From positions 124,001-188,000 of the forward strand of contig NC_052409.1 of the NCBI RefSeq assembly GCF_009389715.1: a stretch of DNA of 64,000 bases, written 5' to 3'. The position numbers were made by a program, and so were the translations under genes. Shown in pieces: positions 12,512-24,200 of this stretch; position 1 is the stretch's first letter; each line of letters starts with the position of its first letter. This stretch comes from Phoenix dactylifera (taxonomy: Eukaryota; Streptophyta; Magnoliopsida; Arecales; Arecaceae). The notes beneath the pieces were generated by a model. The model did not search any database, was not told the origin of the DNA, and saw only the letters and a list, made by a program, of their open reading frames with translations.

Positions 12512-14726
12512 ATGGCGACGGGGACGAAGAAGTACGTCGACAATGCGATGGCCCGGACGGTGGACGTGATGTGCGGCGATCTCTTCGATCACATCGACGA
12601 CTTGCTGGACTTCCCCGACGACGATGACGTGCGAGGGATGGACGACTACCAATGTGGGCCCGCCCCTCCCGCCCCCGCTCCGGCTTTCACCCCGCTGCTT
12701 CCTCCCCTTCACGCCGATGGCTTGTTGGGCGGAGACGGCGCCGGCGGAGGAGACTCCAGCGATGGCTCTGGTGACGGTGCCGGCGGCGCTGCTTCTGCCT
12801 TCCACCGGGGGGACGAAAAACTCGCTCCGGTATGTTGCATGGATTTTTTTCTCTTTTTTTTTCCCTTTCCTTTTGGCTCGGTTACAATACCAGATCGTCA
12901 TTGTCAGCCTAATAAAAAATTTAAATTATAAAAGATAGACGGATACAGGACGTGATGAAGATTAACAGCCCCTCGGGCCCCGACGGTCGCACGCACCATC
13001 TAGCCTGCAGGCACGGGGGCCCGCGCGTCTGATATGACCACCTTGCTCGATTGACGTGAGCTATCCACGTAAAAAAAAAAGAAAAAAAAGAAGAAAAAAA
13101 GAAGAAAAAAGGAATACTTAAAAAATCTGTTTGATGCAAGCATCCAAACCGACATATGTTTATGCGGGCCGGGTGCTCGATCGAGGTGGGTGCCACAAGA
13201 AGTGGGTTTGTTGGACCTCTTCCATTGGTATGCTTTCGGGATCCGGAAGTGACCTCACAACAGCACCCTTCTAGAAAAAGGTGGGTCCTATCTCGTAATG
13301 CAGGACTCTTATTTGTACTGGGATGGGACCCGCACCTTCTCCCTTTCTGCGCCAGGCATGCGTGGGCGTTTGTGGTCTCTGTACGCTCACCGACAGTCCA
13401 GCTCGACTCGCCGTATGATGTTCTTCTTTGAGTCGAGCGGTCACCAATTCCTGTGGTGGATGATAGAGAAGTCCATCGGTCACCAATTCCTGTGGTGGAT
13501 GGTAGACAAGTGGATCGCTCCGAAGTCCATCAGTCATCCTTCGGCACGTATCTCAAAGCGGGCCGCGGATGATCCGCGCGAAAGAAGGTTGATCATCCTT
13601 TTTTTTTTTTTTGGCTGAAAAAAAGGTTGATCATCCTTTCGCGCGGAAGATGCACCCCTGTTCCGCTGCTCATGTAGTGGCAATGATTTGTCGTTCATGA
13701 GTTTTTACTGGGACGCCAATACTCGGCCCGGTGTAGAAATCTTTTCTCCTGGGCTGGCTCCCTCCTCCGCGTTGCTGTGTCTTTTCCTTGTTACGATCAT
13801 CTCTCTCTCTTGACATGCAGTGGGACGACCTTGAAATCGCTGAGCTGGAGTGGCTATCCAGTTTCTTCGACGACAACGATTCCTTCACCGTCGACTTCCC
13901 CAAATGCAACACTGCCCCCACCGCCGCGGCCGCCACCGTCATCGGCACCAACGACAGCAACAATAGCAGCGGCAACAGCAAGGAGGGCTCCCTCTTCCGC
14001 ACCTCCAGCCCTGTATCCGTGCTCGAGCCTAACAGCCTTAGCATTGGCGGCAGTGGCGGAGGTGGTTCCTCCTCCTCATCGTTCTCCTCCTCTTCCTCCT
14101 CCTGCTCCGGCACCGGTGGAGGAAGCAGCGGCGCACGGATCCGGGAGGCTCCTCCCATCAGCCATCCGGAGCCCATTCTGGCGGTCCCGGCCCGTGCTCG
14201 CAGCAAGCGCCCCCGACCTGCCACCTTCTCCTCCCGCCCCCACGTCACCGTCCCCTTCCTCCCTCCTCTCTCCGACAACATACCTGCCCCAACCCCTGTC
14301 GACTCCTCCTCTAATTCCAAATCCGAGAGCTTCGGCGAGTCCAATCCCGGACCTGATACGATGAAGCAGAAGAAGAAGAAGAAGTGCTCTGCTGGCACTG
14401 CTGCCGGAGGAGACGAGGCACCCCCGGTGAGGAAGTGCATGCATTGCGAGATCCAGAAGACCCCGCAATGGAGGGCGGGGCCGATGGGGCCCAAGACCCT
14501 CTGCAATGCCTGTGGGGTCCGCTACAAGTCGGGAAGGCTCTTCCCTGAGTACCGCCCTGCCGCCAGCCCCACCTTCGTCCCCTCCCTCCACTCCAATTCT
14601 CACAGGAAGGTGGTCGAGATGCGTCTCGAAGCCAGCCACAGGGCCGCTGCCGCCGGGCTGCCGTCGCCCGAGTCTGCTTCCAAGGACAGCTGCGATCTCC
14701 TTGCTTACATCCGTAGGAGGGAGTGA
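12512..14726 (+). CDS. GATA-type zinc-finger transcription factor, two exons, 407 aa
   Basis: Exon 1 is 12512-12829 (106 codons), intron 12830-13820 (GTATGT...ATGCAG), exon 2 13821-14726; the frame is kept across the junction. The start is the first in-frame ATG, at 12512. The N-terminal half is acidic and Ser/Pro/Gly-rich ([11 protein letters not shown], then [12 protein letters not shown]), as in plant subfamily A activators. A basic run (KQKKKKK) precedes a single C-x2-C-x18-C-x2-C finger with cysteines at about residues 312, 315, 334 and 337, including [19 protein letters not shown], followed by the basic tail [14 protein letters not shown]. The protein ends LLAYIRRRE, typical of this group. 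It should act in the nucleus, binding WGATAR sites; members act in light, growth and nitrogen responses. Which numbered GATA gene it matches cannot be told. No frame damage is seen. Confidence 0.95.
13438..13646. repeat. Tandem and inverted repeats inside the GATA intron
   Basis: Two 39 bp tandem units start at 13438 and 13477 (CGGTCACCAATTCCTGTGGT...). Further on, AAGGTTGATCATCCTT occurs twice in direct orientation (13585-13600 and 13623-13638) around a poly-T tract, bracketed by a perfect 11 bp inverted pair, CCGCGCGAAAG (13574-13584) and CTTTCGCGCGG (13636-13646). Confidence 0.8.
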
Positions 14727-15742
14727 GAGAGAAAAGGATGATGAACCACATGGTTGTGGTTTTCTTTCTTTTCCTTTTAGTTTCAGGGTTGTTTCGGTTC
14801 ATTTTCTTCTGCTTTTTGTTTCTTTTAATATTCTTCTTATTTTTGTACATAGGAGGGAGATCGAGGAGGGAAAGTGGGAGGGAGAGATAAGGGGACTGAC
14901 GGAGGACCGACCCACTACGATTAGGTAATCTGTGTCATGAAACGGAGGGAAGAGATAATTAGATTGAGCTGTAGTTAGAAGAAGCAAGGAGGGGAAAAAA
15001 TGAGTCTTAGAACGGGGCTATTGAAGAGGAGGGATCTAGTTTGATAATGCAGCTTGGAGTATTGAATTCTTTTTGCAGTCGATTGCTTATGTAGAAAAGC
15101 GTCCATTTTAATTGGTTTTTTTGTCTTGCTTTCTCGTTCATCAGCAATACTGCCTGATGCCCTTGTTCTAAATTATAAGCTTTCATCGGCAAATCGTTTG
15201 GCTTTTGTTCAGAAGGTGGTCTGGGCATCATCATCATCCATCACTGCACGCGTGATATGGGAGTTCATAAAATCGGTTGCCATGATAGTTTTCTTCGGGA
15301 TTGTTCGTTGAAGTCTTCGTCCCGGCTTTTAATATCTTAGTTTTGTGATTTGGAAGATGATGAGCCTTCTATGATCAGATTACCTTATAAAGGTCTAAGA
15401 AAAAGAGCTTGATGGGCAACAATAGATTAATGTCTTATTTCGTAAACAATAATTATGTTACCACAATGGCGGTAAGTACTGAGAGAACTAAGCCATCATT
15501 TGGTTTGGAACGAGCTAAACCTCCAAGCCTCTCAAAGCATAAAATACTGGCACGTGCCATTTACTGCTACAACTTTTATATGTGGTGCCACCTAATTGAC
15601 GTGTTTGAACTACCCAAATGTAAGATGTTCTTGATAGATGATATGAGAGAGGATGCCGTTCGTGCGATCGTTACTCATGGCCCATGTCTGCTTGGAAATT
15701 ATTACTTTTGAACTAGTCCCATATTCATACTAGATGTTTTAT
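14727..15742. other. 3' flank of the GATA gene
   Basis: The first few hundred bases are T- and G-rich and probably contain the untranslated end of the GATA transcript; no single polyadenylation site can be fixed. A 100-codon open frame at 15409-15711 has no recognisable motif and is not called a gene. Confidence 0.35.
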
Positions 15743-16393
15743 TGCTGCTGAATCTGAATCGAAGTGGGAGCATCGCTCGATCGACCGTGACGTCGGCTGG
15801 AGGCGAGCTGAACAGGTCGGTTGATGTGTCGGGTGCTGTGCTTCTCTAAAAATGGCTTACAAAAAAGTCCATTTGCCAGAAAGTTTCCAGCGGAGAACCC
15901 TTTGATGCTTAAGTTAGAATAACAAGACAATAGTGTAGAAGGAAGAGATCTCAGCAAAGTGTGCTCTCTCTGAGTAAAATATAGCATTGTATCTTAAGTA
16001 CCCAAGCTACCTCTGGCTGTCCCTTTATATAGGAGAGCTTATTTTATCGTTATCTGACCCGACGTGGGTTGGAAAGATAGCGAGGTAATGGCCGGTTGTA
16101 CGGCCGCGGCATGTAAGTCAGTCTGCGTAGAAAGTATGCAGTGTTGGTGGGGCACAAGTCATGGTGCTGCCATGACTGTAGGCTGCTAGAGTAGTAGGCT
16201 GTTAGGAATGTCAGTCTTTGCCATCACATATTGATTCTTCTCCTTAGCTAATTGGCTTCTCGGTCGGGGTCGAAGTCACTCGCTTTGGTTGGTCAGCTAC
16301 TCAGTTGGGGTTGCTGTTGTTCTCCTCGACTTGTTCCGAGGTCAAGAAGGTAGGTTTGGCCCGAAGTAGAGGTGTCCATTATCTCCCCCAACA
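15743..16393 (-). mobile_element. Putative solo LTR, about 650 bp
   Basis: Read on the minus strand the block begins TGTTGGGGGAGATAATGG and ends near CAGCAGCA, so it has TG...CA ends. It contains a TATA motif (CCTATATAAAGGGA, near 16028-16041) and, downstream, CTTAAGCATCAAAGGGTTCT and a block matching the LTR fragment at 4990-5215. No internal retrotransposon domains lie next to it. I could not find an exact 5 bp target duplication, so ends and solo status are provisional. Confidence 0.5.
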
Positions 16394-16520
16394 GGTTCTT
16401 TTATTTTTTAAGCAAGATATTGTCAAATTGTATTTACTTAGTTTTTTATAAAACATTTTCTCCGTATAAACGAAGTGTCAAAGTGTCACATTATTGACTA
16501 TGATTTTTATGTACTGCACT

Positions 16521-18728
16521 AAGGAGGGCAAATGGGTCGAGTAAGACTAGGTCACAAGTGACCTCAGCCCGATCTGATTCCTTGTGCAGATCCTAATGTT
16601 AAATCCAAACCTAACCCAATTAAAGATCAGGTTGGGGCCACAATTTTAAACCGAATAGATCATTCGGGTTTAGTCGGATCCATGCATAAACCGGTCTCAA
16701 CCTATGTTGGGTCAGATCCATACATAAACCGGTCTCAACTTGAATAATTTGGATCTGGATCAAATCGAGGTCGTTCAACCCAGATTAGTTGTCAACCTAT
16801 CGTAACAGTAACCCATTCATGGTACAACATAGACAAGATTGGTATGAGGAACACATTTTACACATCCACATGTGAGGCCTACAACATAACAATAACCCAT
16901 AATGGGACATTTCACTCTCCAATTTTCCAAATTCACCATTTTTCTGGTGTAACAAATCTAAAAGGTCTCTGATTTTTCACATAGAATGAATTCCAACATC
17001 GCTAAGAAAGCAGCCAACAGATTTTGACACAGTAATAAATGATAGCCAAGAAACTTATAGATTGTGCACTTAAATTTGGAAAATTACATGAGAGATGTAG
17101 TTTAACATAACAATGATTTTGACAAATCAACGTTAATTAAAATAGCAACCAAAAAATGAAACACAAAATGACTTCGACATATCTAGGCACCTAGGCAATG
17201 ATTTTGACAAAGTTTCTTTATGTCTTCTCAATTTCCTTGTGTCTCGGGATAAGCTCATGAACATCAGCCCAAGAAAATGCTTTTCCTTTAAAAATCAAAA
17301 GGTTTCCACAATGAATCCTACACTATTAACTTGAATTTAATGAATTTAAGTAAAGCACTAGGTTGCATCTCTGTCCTTTAAAGGTTCCTAATACTGTAAA
17401 TATTCAGCTCAATGGAGATTTTGGAAAAGAGATTACATCCCAAACACAATAAAAATTGATCATATTTTCCACTCCGCAACCTAAAAAGTCAACCTTCGTC
17501 TATTCCAAGAATTCTTTGGAAAGATGCAGACGTTCGATTCCAATGCATACAATAGAATTGAAAAGGTATGCTTCAGAAGTAAAATCAATAACTCAATTCA
17601 AATCTAAAACATGCAATATAAATCAATCAAAAGTCAAAACATACAGATACGAACACTATAAAAAAAGGAAAGAAAGACAAATAGAAAAGAAGGAATACAG
17701 AGCAACCAGAAATGAGTAAGTTCTCGGTGCTCATGATGGTCATAATACACATGCTAATTAAATTACAAATTGATCGCAAAAGCTCCAGCATTGGAAACAT
17801 AGAGCCAATGAGAGAATCTTTAAACATAGCATACATGGAAAAACAAAATTTAGCCCTACTTTATATGTACTAATCAGGAAACAAGCAAGCAAGCATCCTC
17901 TCTAGCATTGAGATTAAAATCCTAGGGCTCCAAGGTTTGGTTTGTAACGATGGATTGGGGCTTAAGGGCTCCATGCCACAATAGCAATGAGAGGGATAGA
18001 TCTAGAGGAGCAAGGTAACAAGAAGGGAGGATGATGCTTGAGATTGAAGCAAGATAGCATCCAGAGGAGGAAGAAGGGAGGATGGAAGGGGATAGGGTAG
18101 GAGAAGACCTAGGGTTTCAAAGGAAGGATAAAAGAGTAATATTCGAAGATCTGGTCGGCATGGTGGAGGAGGGGGATATCTCAAGAGACCGTTTCGAAGC
18201 ACACCAAAGTTGCCAGATGGCAAGAATGCATGATCAACCTATTAAAATGTCGAAGAGACCGATCAAGGATCAAAGGATCTAGGTTTTTGAAGCACGAGTG
18301 CATGACTGTTTCAAAGGAAGGGAGAGATCGATTTGGATTCTTTGAGGTATTTAGAGATTCATGACTTGATTTGGGAATTGGGAGTTTGGGAGAGTTAGCA
18401 ATTGGGACTCTGGAGAGAATAGAGACAGAGTTGGGTCGGGAGAGATTAGAGACTGACTTAACTGGTTAACCCTACTCAATTGCGCCTCTCCCCCCCACCC
18501 TCTCTATCGATCCCCTAATGGGCATATTGGGTTTGGGTCGGGTCAGATCAGATTATAGACTAGAAGATCCAGAAATCAAACGGATCGGCTTGGGTTAGAA
18601 TTCAGCAAACCCAAGTCTGACTCGAAATATTGGGTTAGAATTTGATAACCCGATTTGGTCCTATAGATCCTTTAGAGCGGGTCAGATTGGGTTGGGTCAC
18701 AGGTCACCCCGACCATTTTGCTACCCTT
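16521..18728. mobile_element. hAT-like non-autonomous DNA transposon, 2.2 kb
   Basis: The left end reads AAGGAGGGCAAATGGGTCG and the right end, reverse-complemented, reads AAGGGTAGCAAAATGGTCGG. This is an imperfect terminal inverted repeat of the style common in plant hAT elements. Both ends are followed by GGGTC/GACCC-rich subterminal repeats. Flanking 8-mers ACTGCACT (left) and ACTATACT (right) match at 6 of 8 positions, as expected for an aged hAT target duplication. No transposase can be read inside; a 66-codon frame at 18082-18282 has no known motif. Confidence 0.6.
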
Positions 18729-19499
18729 ACTATACTCTTTGATCTTTCTCTATATGCCAGGGTTGGAGTCAGGTAGGGAGAGGCTATCTTCTACTAGTCT
18801 GATTCAAAAATATGTGGATCTCAGGTCAAACTTAAGCCCAAAATAATTGTGCCCGAAGTCTAGCTTGTCCCAAAGTCAAAACAAGCTTGATCCAATGTGA
18901 AGCTCCTCATAGAGATTTTTCATGTATTGGGAAGTCAGGGAGGTGGCAAAGGCAATGCTGGAGGTGATGCAACAAAAATGTTGAAGTCGAGGAAGTAAGC
19001 GAAGAAGCTGTGCTGGGGGGTGTCGAGGAGGGAGAGGGGCAAAAAGGAATGATCATGAGGCAACGGGGGAAAGCATTAAGGGGGATGCTGATCTCTTATC
19101 CTATTCTATTCTAAGGAGTGTGATTGTCCCAAGATCCAAACTTTTTATTACCTTTCCCTCTCCATTGTTGTAGGTGGCCGAAGGTTACTATCTCAAACCC
19201 TAACCCTGGTTTACCACGCCAAGGATTAGTGGGGATTTAATTCAGGGAGGTGGAGGAGATGATATATGTGTGTATGGCTCGGGTGTGGTGCGGGGAGAGG
19301 GTGCTGCTTGAGGCATATGCCACGATCGAGACGGTATGGAGAATGGACTTACTGGGGAGCTTCAATTTAGGATTTGGGTTAGATGAAGGCTAGACCCAAA
19401 TTTCAATCAGATCTTAGATTTCAAGTACAAAACCAGCCCAAAGAATACTAATAAACACAAACATCTTGCGCATGCACAGCTGGATCCAAAAACAAAAAT
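18729..19499. other. Intergenic DNA between two mobile elements
   Basis: Nothing recognisable; possibly the decayed upstream part of the LINE that follows. Confidence 0.3.
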
Positions 19500-20400
19500 C
19501 CATAAAATCCTCCAAAGTATCTCCACTTATCCGACACATGGAATATCAGATCAGTCGATCACTCAGTTCAACGAGATGACTTGGTCGAGAATCGGGTTGG
19601 TTCGAATGATAAGCATCAATCATCCCTGGGCTAGGACCTGGTCTAGATCTAGAATCGAATAGGTTATTAGTTCCCAGTTTAGTAGAGAGTTTTGGAGGGT
19701 CACAAAGTAGCCTCCTGAACCGAGGTCTGCCTTTCAGGCTCCGAGTTCTATTGCCTGGGGCGTTGCTAGTGCCTATATGGCTTATCACATTTAGCTGGAT
19801 CGCAATGACAGAGTCTTTGAGAACAGGAGAGCTTCTATAAGGGCTGTGGTGGATAGAGCTATTTGTCAGGCTAGTAAGGTATCTGAGGTTACTATGATTG
19901 CTTCATTTGGGTTGGCTAGGGACATCTGGAGTTTCCCTTCTGCTGCTATAGCGCCTAGATATGTACTAACATCCTAGGAGCCCCCACCCCCGGCCATCTT
20001 AAGGTGAACTTTGATGGCGGTCTATCCGTTGGTGGAGGAGGCATGGGTGCTGCCTTTGTGATTAGAGATCACGAGTTCAGACTGATTGTGGCCGGTGGGC
20101 GACGCTCCTTCAAGTCATCTGTTCTGGGGGCCGAGCTCAGGGCCGCATGGGAAGGTGTCTTCTATGCAAGATGAGTTCCGGAGGCCCAGTGTATCATCTT
20201 GGAGGGAGACTCAATAGAGGTAGTTGAGTGGATTCTACAGGAGGGGCCTGGTGTCTTCGACCATCCGCTTCTAGAGAACGTCCGGCGGTTACAGTAAGAG
20301 TGTGATGTCTTTCAAGTTGACCATGTGTTCCGGAAGGCGAACAAAGTTACTGGCCGAGTCGCCTCCTTTACTGCTTATTATTTTAAATTTTTTTTTTAAA
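19500..20400 (+). mobile_element. LINE (L1-type) 3' remnant with RNase H domain
   Basis: From about 19770 the plus strand reads a tail like that of plant L1 reverse-transcriptase proteins (AYMAYHI.LDRNDRVFENRR). From 19998 it reads an RNase H domain: LKVNFDGG, then GMGAAFVIRDHE, GAELRAAW, ILEGDS and VDHVFRKANKV, with the expected acidic residues present. In-frame stops at about 20174 and 20296 and upstream disruptions show that it is dead. An A/T-rich run near 20380-20400 may be the old 3' tail. The element is strongly 5'-truncated. Confidence 0.75.
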
Positions 20401-21248
20401 AATGCTGTTTACCTTTTTCTTCATCGTTGTAGAATATTTTGTCCCTCTGACTCAGTTAGCAATCCTCATGTCAGATTCGTATGAGCGCCAGCGTACCAAA
20501 AAAAAGAAAAAAAGAAGAAAAAAGAAAAGAACCCGAGGTCCGGTCATGCGGGGGCTAGTCGGCCCCGGGTCATCCTCTCAACCGGTTTCCTTCCAGCGTC
20601 CGATAAAATGGTCCGAGCAAAAGATGATCCATTCCCCCGCTGGTGAGAGAGAGAGAGAGAGATTAGGGTTGCGATCCTCCCCTTTCTAAGCTTTCTTCCT
20701 TCCAGCCCGGGATTCGTCGTTGTCGGCTGGAGGAATAAATCTCTTTCCCTCTTCTCCTTCCTTCTGCTGCGGCGTGGCCCACGAGGAGGAGGAGGAGGAG
20801 GAATAGGCCTCCGATGTTAGTTTCTGCGGCTTCTCTTCCGGCGGGCTCTCTGCCCGCCGGATTTCGAACACGCCGCGCGGACGTATGAGCATGAGGTGTC
20901 CAAAATACGAGGCCGGTGAACTCTTCTGGACCCCCACCTTCAATCTTTTTTCTTTTTGCCCTTTCTCTCTCTCTCTCTCTTGTTTGGGAATTGCGTCCTT
21001 GTTTGGGTTTGCATGGGAGCTTTTCCTGGGGTTGCTCCCTTCGAATTCGGCCAGGTGTTCTAATCTCGCAAGCAATTTCTTTCTTTTGTTCTTTTCTTTC
21101 TTTGGTTCTTTTCTTTTCTTTTCCCTCCAAAGATTTCCCCCTTTTCTGCTAGGACTGTGCTCCGTTTGATTCGTTAAACATTTCGTTCTATCTCCTCGGT
21201 CCCGTTCGTCCTTCCATTCCGTTCTATTCCCTTCGATTGTCGTTGGAA
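20401..21248 (+). promoter_or_regulatory. Probable promoter and 5' leader of the 21 kb gene
   Basis: A GC-rich, CpG-containing stretch with short (GA)n and (CT)n runs immediately before the ATG at 21249. This is the kind of DNA usually found at a transcription start. Minus-strand open frames of up to 155 codons here are Arg/Glu-rich products of the purine tracts and are not called as genes. Confidence 0.35.
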
Positions 21249-24200
21249 TGTCCGGGAATCGCGCTGCCGCTGGTTTGGATTGGGATTATTTGTGGAACTG
21301 GTCAAGGTTTGCTCGATTTCTTGATGGATACCTGCTTCTTGTATGAGATTCTTGGAAGTACTTTCTCAGGACTTTCTTATGCTGGCTCGCTCGGTCTTAT
21401 CATAGGTTTTGTCTGATTCATGTATGGGAAAGTTGGATCTTAATCTCGTTCTTTGACAATTCATTCATGATCAACGCGATATCCGTTAGCGATATTCTGG
21501 TTTCTGCTGTGCTAACAGGGTTTGGCCTTTCCTTTTTTTTCTCTCTTTTTTTTTAAAAAAAATAAGAAAATGCGCAATGTGATTCTGGAAACTGTATTGT
21601 TACCATCTACCTTCTGCCATTGTTTCATTAACAATCTATATTATTATTTTTATTTTGAAAAAAAAGCTTGCTTGCTGGAGCGGTAATAATAAATAAGAAC
21701 TTTTGCTGCCAAAGTGCAGTGCACATGAAGAAAGGCTTAACAAAAAAGGGCAAATTGGCTTCATGGATGCATGTAATTCTTCACGAATCCATTCCCTGGT
21801 GGTAAATTGGCCACTCAAATTTTGTCACCTATATCTTTTCTTCTTTTAGCTGGGAATAATAGTTAATTTTTGTGGTCAATATTTTGAAAAGATGGTATGA
21901 ATGGATTTTATACGCCAGAGTTTTGTATGTTGAATTATTTTGTGTTCAATATTGTGCTTATATTTCTAAAATTTTATTTTGTGGCTCTCAGCTTGTTTTT
22001 GGATGAGATGCTTTGTTGTCTTTTCATTCTTTTTTTTTTTCAAACATTGTTATGGATTATTCTCCTACTGGTGCAAGTTGCAACTTCTATTATTGCACAT
22101 ACTTCGCACTCCTTCCTTCTGCTGTCTTTTTTGCCAGTTCTTAATCATTATTCGTATGAAGTGTTTTCTGCCTTTTTATTTGTGTAGATATAGCTGGACA
22201 GGAAGCAAAGGAATGACATGGACTTACATATTTGCCATGTTAGTGATAGTTCTTTCATTGGGTATGACTGTTTATAGCATCTTCTTCTTCTTCTTCTTTT
22301 TTCCTTCTTTCCTCCTTTTCTTTTCAAGCATTTTTATATGGACAACTTTTTTTTGACATTTTAAAGCATTTTCTACTCTCTTAATTTGGTCCATCTTTTT
22401 ATCACATATGTAGCTTTCTTTAATTTTCTCATTGTAACATCATGTTAATAGTGTATCTCAATATTTTCTCGAGTTCAACATCATTATTTTTCTTGCCACT
22501 TGATGAACTTGTTCCCTGTCACATCCTGTAATTTCCCCTTAAACTTACCTGCCAATGGAGTATTTGTTAACTAGAAGTATTAGATGGACAGGTTATGCCT
22601 GGAAGTTATTTTTGTATATGTTTATTTTATTTTATACTATTGATCTTCCATATAGCGGTTTTGTATAAGACCTGAGGAAATTTTATAGTCTCGAGCAATG
22701 TCTAAATTCTGGACTATAATTCTCCGTGCATATCTTATTAAGTTGAAACTTCCTCAAATTTTTTAGGTTAAGAAAAAGTAGTGTGAAACATTTGTCCTTT
22801 TCTAGTTTGTCTTGAAATTACTGTAACCTCAAAATTGTCAGGTTAAGAAAGACTTATCTGAAATATGTTTACTTATTGTTTTGTCTTGATATTACTCTTA
22901 CTCTAAAGTCGTTTTGTGGAGGACTGATTCCAGATGATTCAGTAGTTCAATATTAGCAGTATGAGTGTACTTCATTAAGCCTTTCTATCTTTCCACCTTC
23001 TCAATTATTTTCTTTCAAACCCTTACTTCACATAACATGGACATTCTGATTTTTTAGAATACTTGGATTGTGTTTCACTAGTCAATGATGAATCCTACAC
23101 GATGCATATATGATAAGTGGACTAATACATTTGGATTTTTTGTGTCTTTCAGTTCTGCTTCATCTCCTGTTTCTTCCGATGAAGATGATTTCTTCCAGTG
23201 TGATAGCATTGTTAGGAATTGGGCCGATTCTTCAAGTGAAAGTGGAATCAGAGAAGATTTAATCAACTCTAAAGGATCTGTTATTCTTTTTACATGTCCC
23301 AGGATTGAGGGTTGGACATATTTCTGCTGGTAAATAGTTCTGGCATTGTTGTTGGTGGCAGTAGTCTCTCTCTCTCTCTCTCTCACAGTTTCGTGGGAAA
23401 GCTTTACACAAGTGCTCAAGAAAGTCTGCACTCCTATGACAAATTGCATTTTGATCCAAGGTAATTATGCCCGATCTACACTATATTACAATTAAGATCT
23501 TGATGGACATTTGATAACTATAGATGTCCAAAAAATCTGCTCAGTTGATGCAGTACCACAAAGTAGTCAACATGCTCCTTTACCATTTTACAAGCTTGAT
23601 TCTTGTAGCTTGAGGCAATGCAGGTCAATCAATTCTCTTGAAAAGACAGAAGCTGGAACACATTTGAAGCATCTATTCAAATTATGTTAAAATGCAAAAA
23701 GGAAAAGGGATTATAAAGAGTACTTGATACAAATATTTAACATATAACAAAAGGATTAGAATATCATTAATAAGAAGGGATGCTTGTATGAGTTAAACAT
23801 GGTGGTGGTTATTCTGTAGCAGCAGAAAATGCTTCATGTGAGCTTTGAACTCCTAGATGGCATAAGGCCTATGATGGTTTATTGTTTAGATTGTCAGGCA
23901 ATGTGGAGGGCCCAACCAAGCCAGATGAATGTAGTAAAAAGCAATTTTCAGTGACCTGGTTGGGTCGACCTGCTCGACCCATCTCTTGTTGACTGTTCAG
24001 GGTCGGGCTGACTCAAAACCCAAGACTGAAGAAAACCTGTCTGAACCACTATTAAACCACTGACCCAGATGGTTCATTTGCAGCACATGGTCAGGAAAGT
24101 AAAATTATGGAGCCCCCCCCCCCCCCCCCCCCCCTTCCCTTTCATTTAAGATTCTCATCCTTGACAAATATAACTCAAAACCCTATATCTCCTGGTCCCA

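Noticed and set aside
13670..14639. Long minus-strand open frames (278 and 187 codons)
   Set aside because: They are antisense shadows of the GC-rich GATA exon and encode low-complexity Glu/Pro/Gly sequence.
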